NCBI GenBank assembly: GCA_963680875.1
Contig: OY804580.1
Span: 109,185,534 to 109,249,533, forward strand
From: Bathymodiolus brooksi
Lineage: Eukaryota > Mollusca > Bivalvia > Mytilida > Modiolidae
Direction of reading: 5' to 3'
DNA: 64,000 nt
How positions within the stretch are numbered: position 1 is the stretch's first letter; every line of letters begins with the position of its first letter. The notes under the pieces were generated by a model. It had not been told where the DNA came from and ran no database searches. It saw nothing but the letters and a program-made list of their open reading frames with translations. The position numbers and the translations under genes were made by a program. Below are positions 62,269-64,000 of this stretch, in pieces.

Positions 62269-64000
62269 CTGTATCATTCCTATAACAGAAACTTAGACAA
62301 CCATGGTAAATAACTATGTGTTTGTGTTGTTTCTGTATCATTCCTATAACAGAAACTTAGACGACCATGGTAAGTAACTCTGTGTTTGTTTTGTTTATGT
62401 ATCATTCCAATACCAGAAACTTAGGCGACCATGGTAAGTAACTTTTGTGTTTGTTTTGTTTCTGTATCATTCCTATAACAGAAAGTTAGACGACCATGGT
62501 AAGTAACTACGTGTTTGTTTTGTTTCTGAATCATTCCTATAACAGAAACTTAGAAGACCATGGTTAGTAAATATGTGTTTGTTTTTGTTTCTGTATCATT
62601 CCTATAACAGAAACTTAGACGACCATGGTAAGTAACTATTCGTTGGTTTTGTTTCTGTATCATTCCTATAACAGAAAATTAGACGACCATAGTATGTAAC
62701 TTTTGTGTTTGTTTTGTTTCTGTATCATTCCTATAACAGAAACTTAGACTACCTTGGTAAGTAACTATTTGTTTGTTTTGTTTCTGTATCATTCCTATAA
62801 CAGAAACTTAGGCAACCATGGTAAGTAACTCTTGTGTTTGTTTTGTTTCTGTATCATTCCTATAACAGAACATTAGGCAACCATGGCAAGTAACTTTTGT
62901 GTTTGTTTTGTTTCTGTATCATTCCTATAACAGAAATTTAGACAACCATGCTAAGTAACTTTTGTGTTTGTTTTGTTTCTGTATCATTCCTATAACAGAA
63001 ACTTAGGCAACCATGGTAAGTAATTTTGTGTTTGTTTTGTTTCTGTATCATTTCTATAACAGAAACTTTAACAGCAATGCTAAGTAACTTTGTGTTTGTT
63101 TTGTTTCTGTATCATTCCTATAAGAGAATCTTAGACGACCATGGTAAGTAACTTTTGTGTTTGTTTTGTTTCTATATCATTCCTATAACAGAAACTTAAA
63201 CAACCATGGTAAGTAACTATGTGTTTGTTTTGTTTCTGTATCATTCCTATAACAGAAACCTAAACAACCATGGAAAGTAACTTTTATGTTTGTTTTGTTT
63301 CTGTATCATTCCTCTAACAGAAACTTAGACGACCATGGTAAGTAACTATGTGTTTATTTTGTTTCTGTATCATTCCTATAACAGAAAATTAGACGACCAT
63401 AGTATGTATCTTTTGTGTTTTTTTGTTTCTGTATCATTCCTATAACAGAAACTTAGGCAACCATGGTAAGTAACTCTTGTGTTTGTTTTGTTTCTGTATC
63501 ATTCCTATAGCAGAAACTTAGGCAACCATGGTAAGTAACTTTTGTGTTTGTTTTGTTTCTGTATCATTCCTATAACAGAAATTTAGACAACCATGGTAAG
63601 TAACTTTTGTGTTTGTTTTGTTTCTGTATCATTCCTCTAATAGAAACCTTAACAACCATGGAAAGTAACTTTTATGTTTGTTTTGTTTCTGTATCATTCC
63701 TCTAACAGAAACTTAGACGACCATGGTAAGTAACTATGTGTTTATTTTGTTTCTGTATCATTCCTATAACAGAAAATTAGACGACCATAGTATGTAACTT
63801 TTGTGTTTGTTTTGTTTCTGTATCATTCCTATAACAGAAACTTAGGCAACCATGGTAAGTAACTCTTGTGTTTGTTTTGTTTCTGTATCATTCCTATAGC
63901 AGAAACTTAGGCAACCATGGTAAGTAACTTTTGTGTTTGTTTTGTTTCTGTATCATTCCTATAACAGAAATTTAGACAACCATGGTAAGTAACTTTTGTG
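62269..64000 (+). repeat. HOR unit D4, cut by window end
   Basis: Matches D2 at a 3937 offset (GGTTAGTAAATATG at 58625 and 62562), including the AAATAACTATG, AACTCTG and TTTATGTATC monomers that D3 lacks. The unit is still running at base 64000, so the array continues downstream. Confidence 0.85.

Larger units (their letters stand above)
1..64000 (+). repeat. Satellite array, 64/65-bp monomer, whole window
   Basis: Every line of the window carries the same motif at 64- or 65-base spacing and in one orientation, from the first base to the last, so both array ends lie outside. Fixed landmarks are CCATGG, GTAAGTAAC, a G/T tract, ATCATTCC, ACAGAAAC and TTAGACGA. About 990 copies is an estimate from length. 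Monomers differ mainly at a few positions: CCATGG or CCATAG, AACTATG or AACTTTTG, CCTATAAC or CCTCTAAC, AAACTTAG or AAAATTAG, GACGACC or GGCAACC. There is no insertion of foreign DNA. Arrays of this kind are usually heterochromatic in eukaryotes; a centromeric role is possible but not shown here. The family is not one I recognise. Confidence 0.98.

Noticed and set aside
1..64000. CRISPR array
   Set aside because: Repeats are direct and regular, but there are no unique spacers: the entire 64-65 bases repeat, and there are no cas genes. A tandem satellite explains everything.
1..64000. CENP-B box or telomere repeat
   Set aside because: No TTCG-n-CGGG type motif and no TTAGGG, TTTAGGG or TTAGG series is seen. 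TTAGG occurs singly in TTAGGC variants only.
1..64000. Real multi-exon gene with tiny exons
   Set aside because: All 'exons' are the same 17 bases and contain TAG in one frame; joined copies would pass through all frames and stop quickly. No coding content results.

Overview
The whole 64 kb window is one uninterrupted tandem satellite array. There is no unique sequence, transposon, RNA gene or credible protein-coding gene anywhere in it. The monomer is 64 or 65 bp; dividing window length by monomer length gives roughly 990 copies, all in the same head-to-tail orientation. A canonical 65-bp monomer is about 32% GC and strongly T-rich on the + strand (27 T, 17 A, 11 G, 10 C). It runs: CCATGG (an NcoI palindrome), GTAAGTAAC, a G/T-only tract, GTTTCTGT, ATCATTCC, TATA, ACAGAAAC, TTAGACGA. 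A long satellite with nested higher-order repeats (HORs) points to a eukaryotic heterochromatic block such as a centromere, pericentromere, or sex- or B-chromosome array. The species cannot be named from the sequence.

Above the monomer is a clear higher-order structure. Recognisable monomer variants recur in a fixed order, so large multi-monomer units can be traced by the spacing of rare markers. Spacings read directly are 3353, 1870, 1355, 6578 and 3806 bp between 0.9 and 19.2 kb; 4328, 2069 and 6397/6462 bp between 24.7 and 35.4 kb; about 3222 and 3481 bp between 37 and 47.6 kb; 389 and 386 bp at 47.2-48.7 kb; 4702 and 1546 bp between 49 and 56 kb; and 1937, 2000 and 1937 bp from 56.4 kb to the end. 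Copies of a unit are nearly identical while neighbouring monomers inside it differ, the signature of repeated unequal exchange or segmental amplification. The window falls into three domains. Domain A (about 0.9-20.6 kb) and domain C (about 40-64 kb) share a marker containing TATTCGTTGG once per unit. Domain B (about 20.6-40 kb) lacks it and carries its own markers.

Three monomer-level properties are unusual. First, on the + strand almost every monomer reads like a minimal intron: a strong GTAAGT donor at the start and CAG 47 or 48 bases later, separated by 17-base 'exons'. Second, each monomer can form a hairpin from GTTTCTGT and ACAGAAAC that spans the would-be acceptor. Third, an ATG in strong Kozak context sits directly on the donor. 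None of these proves function; they are chance or constraint hypotheses that RNA data could settle. Several unit junctions fall inside chimeric monomers, one of them (60.5 kb) holding a run of 17 T. The longest open frames (64-93 codons, minus strand) are explained by paired 64+65-bp monomers (129 bp = 43 codons) and are not annotated as genes.
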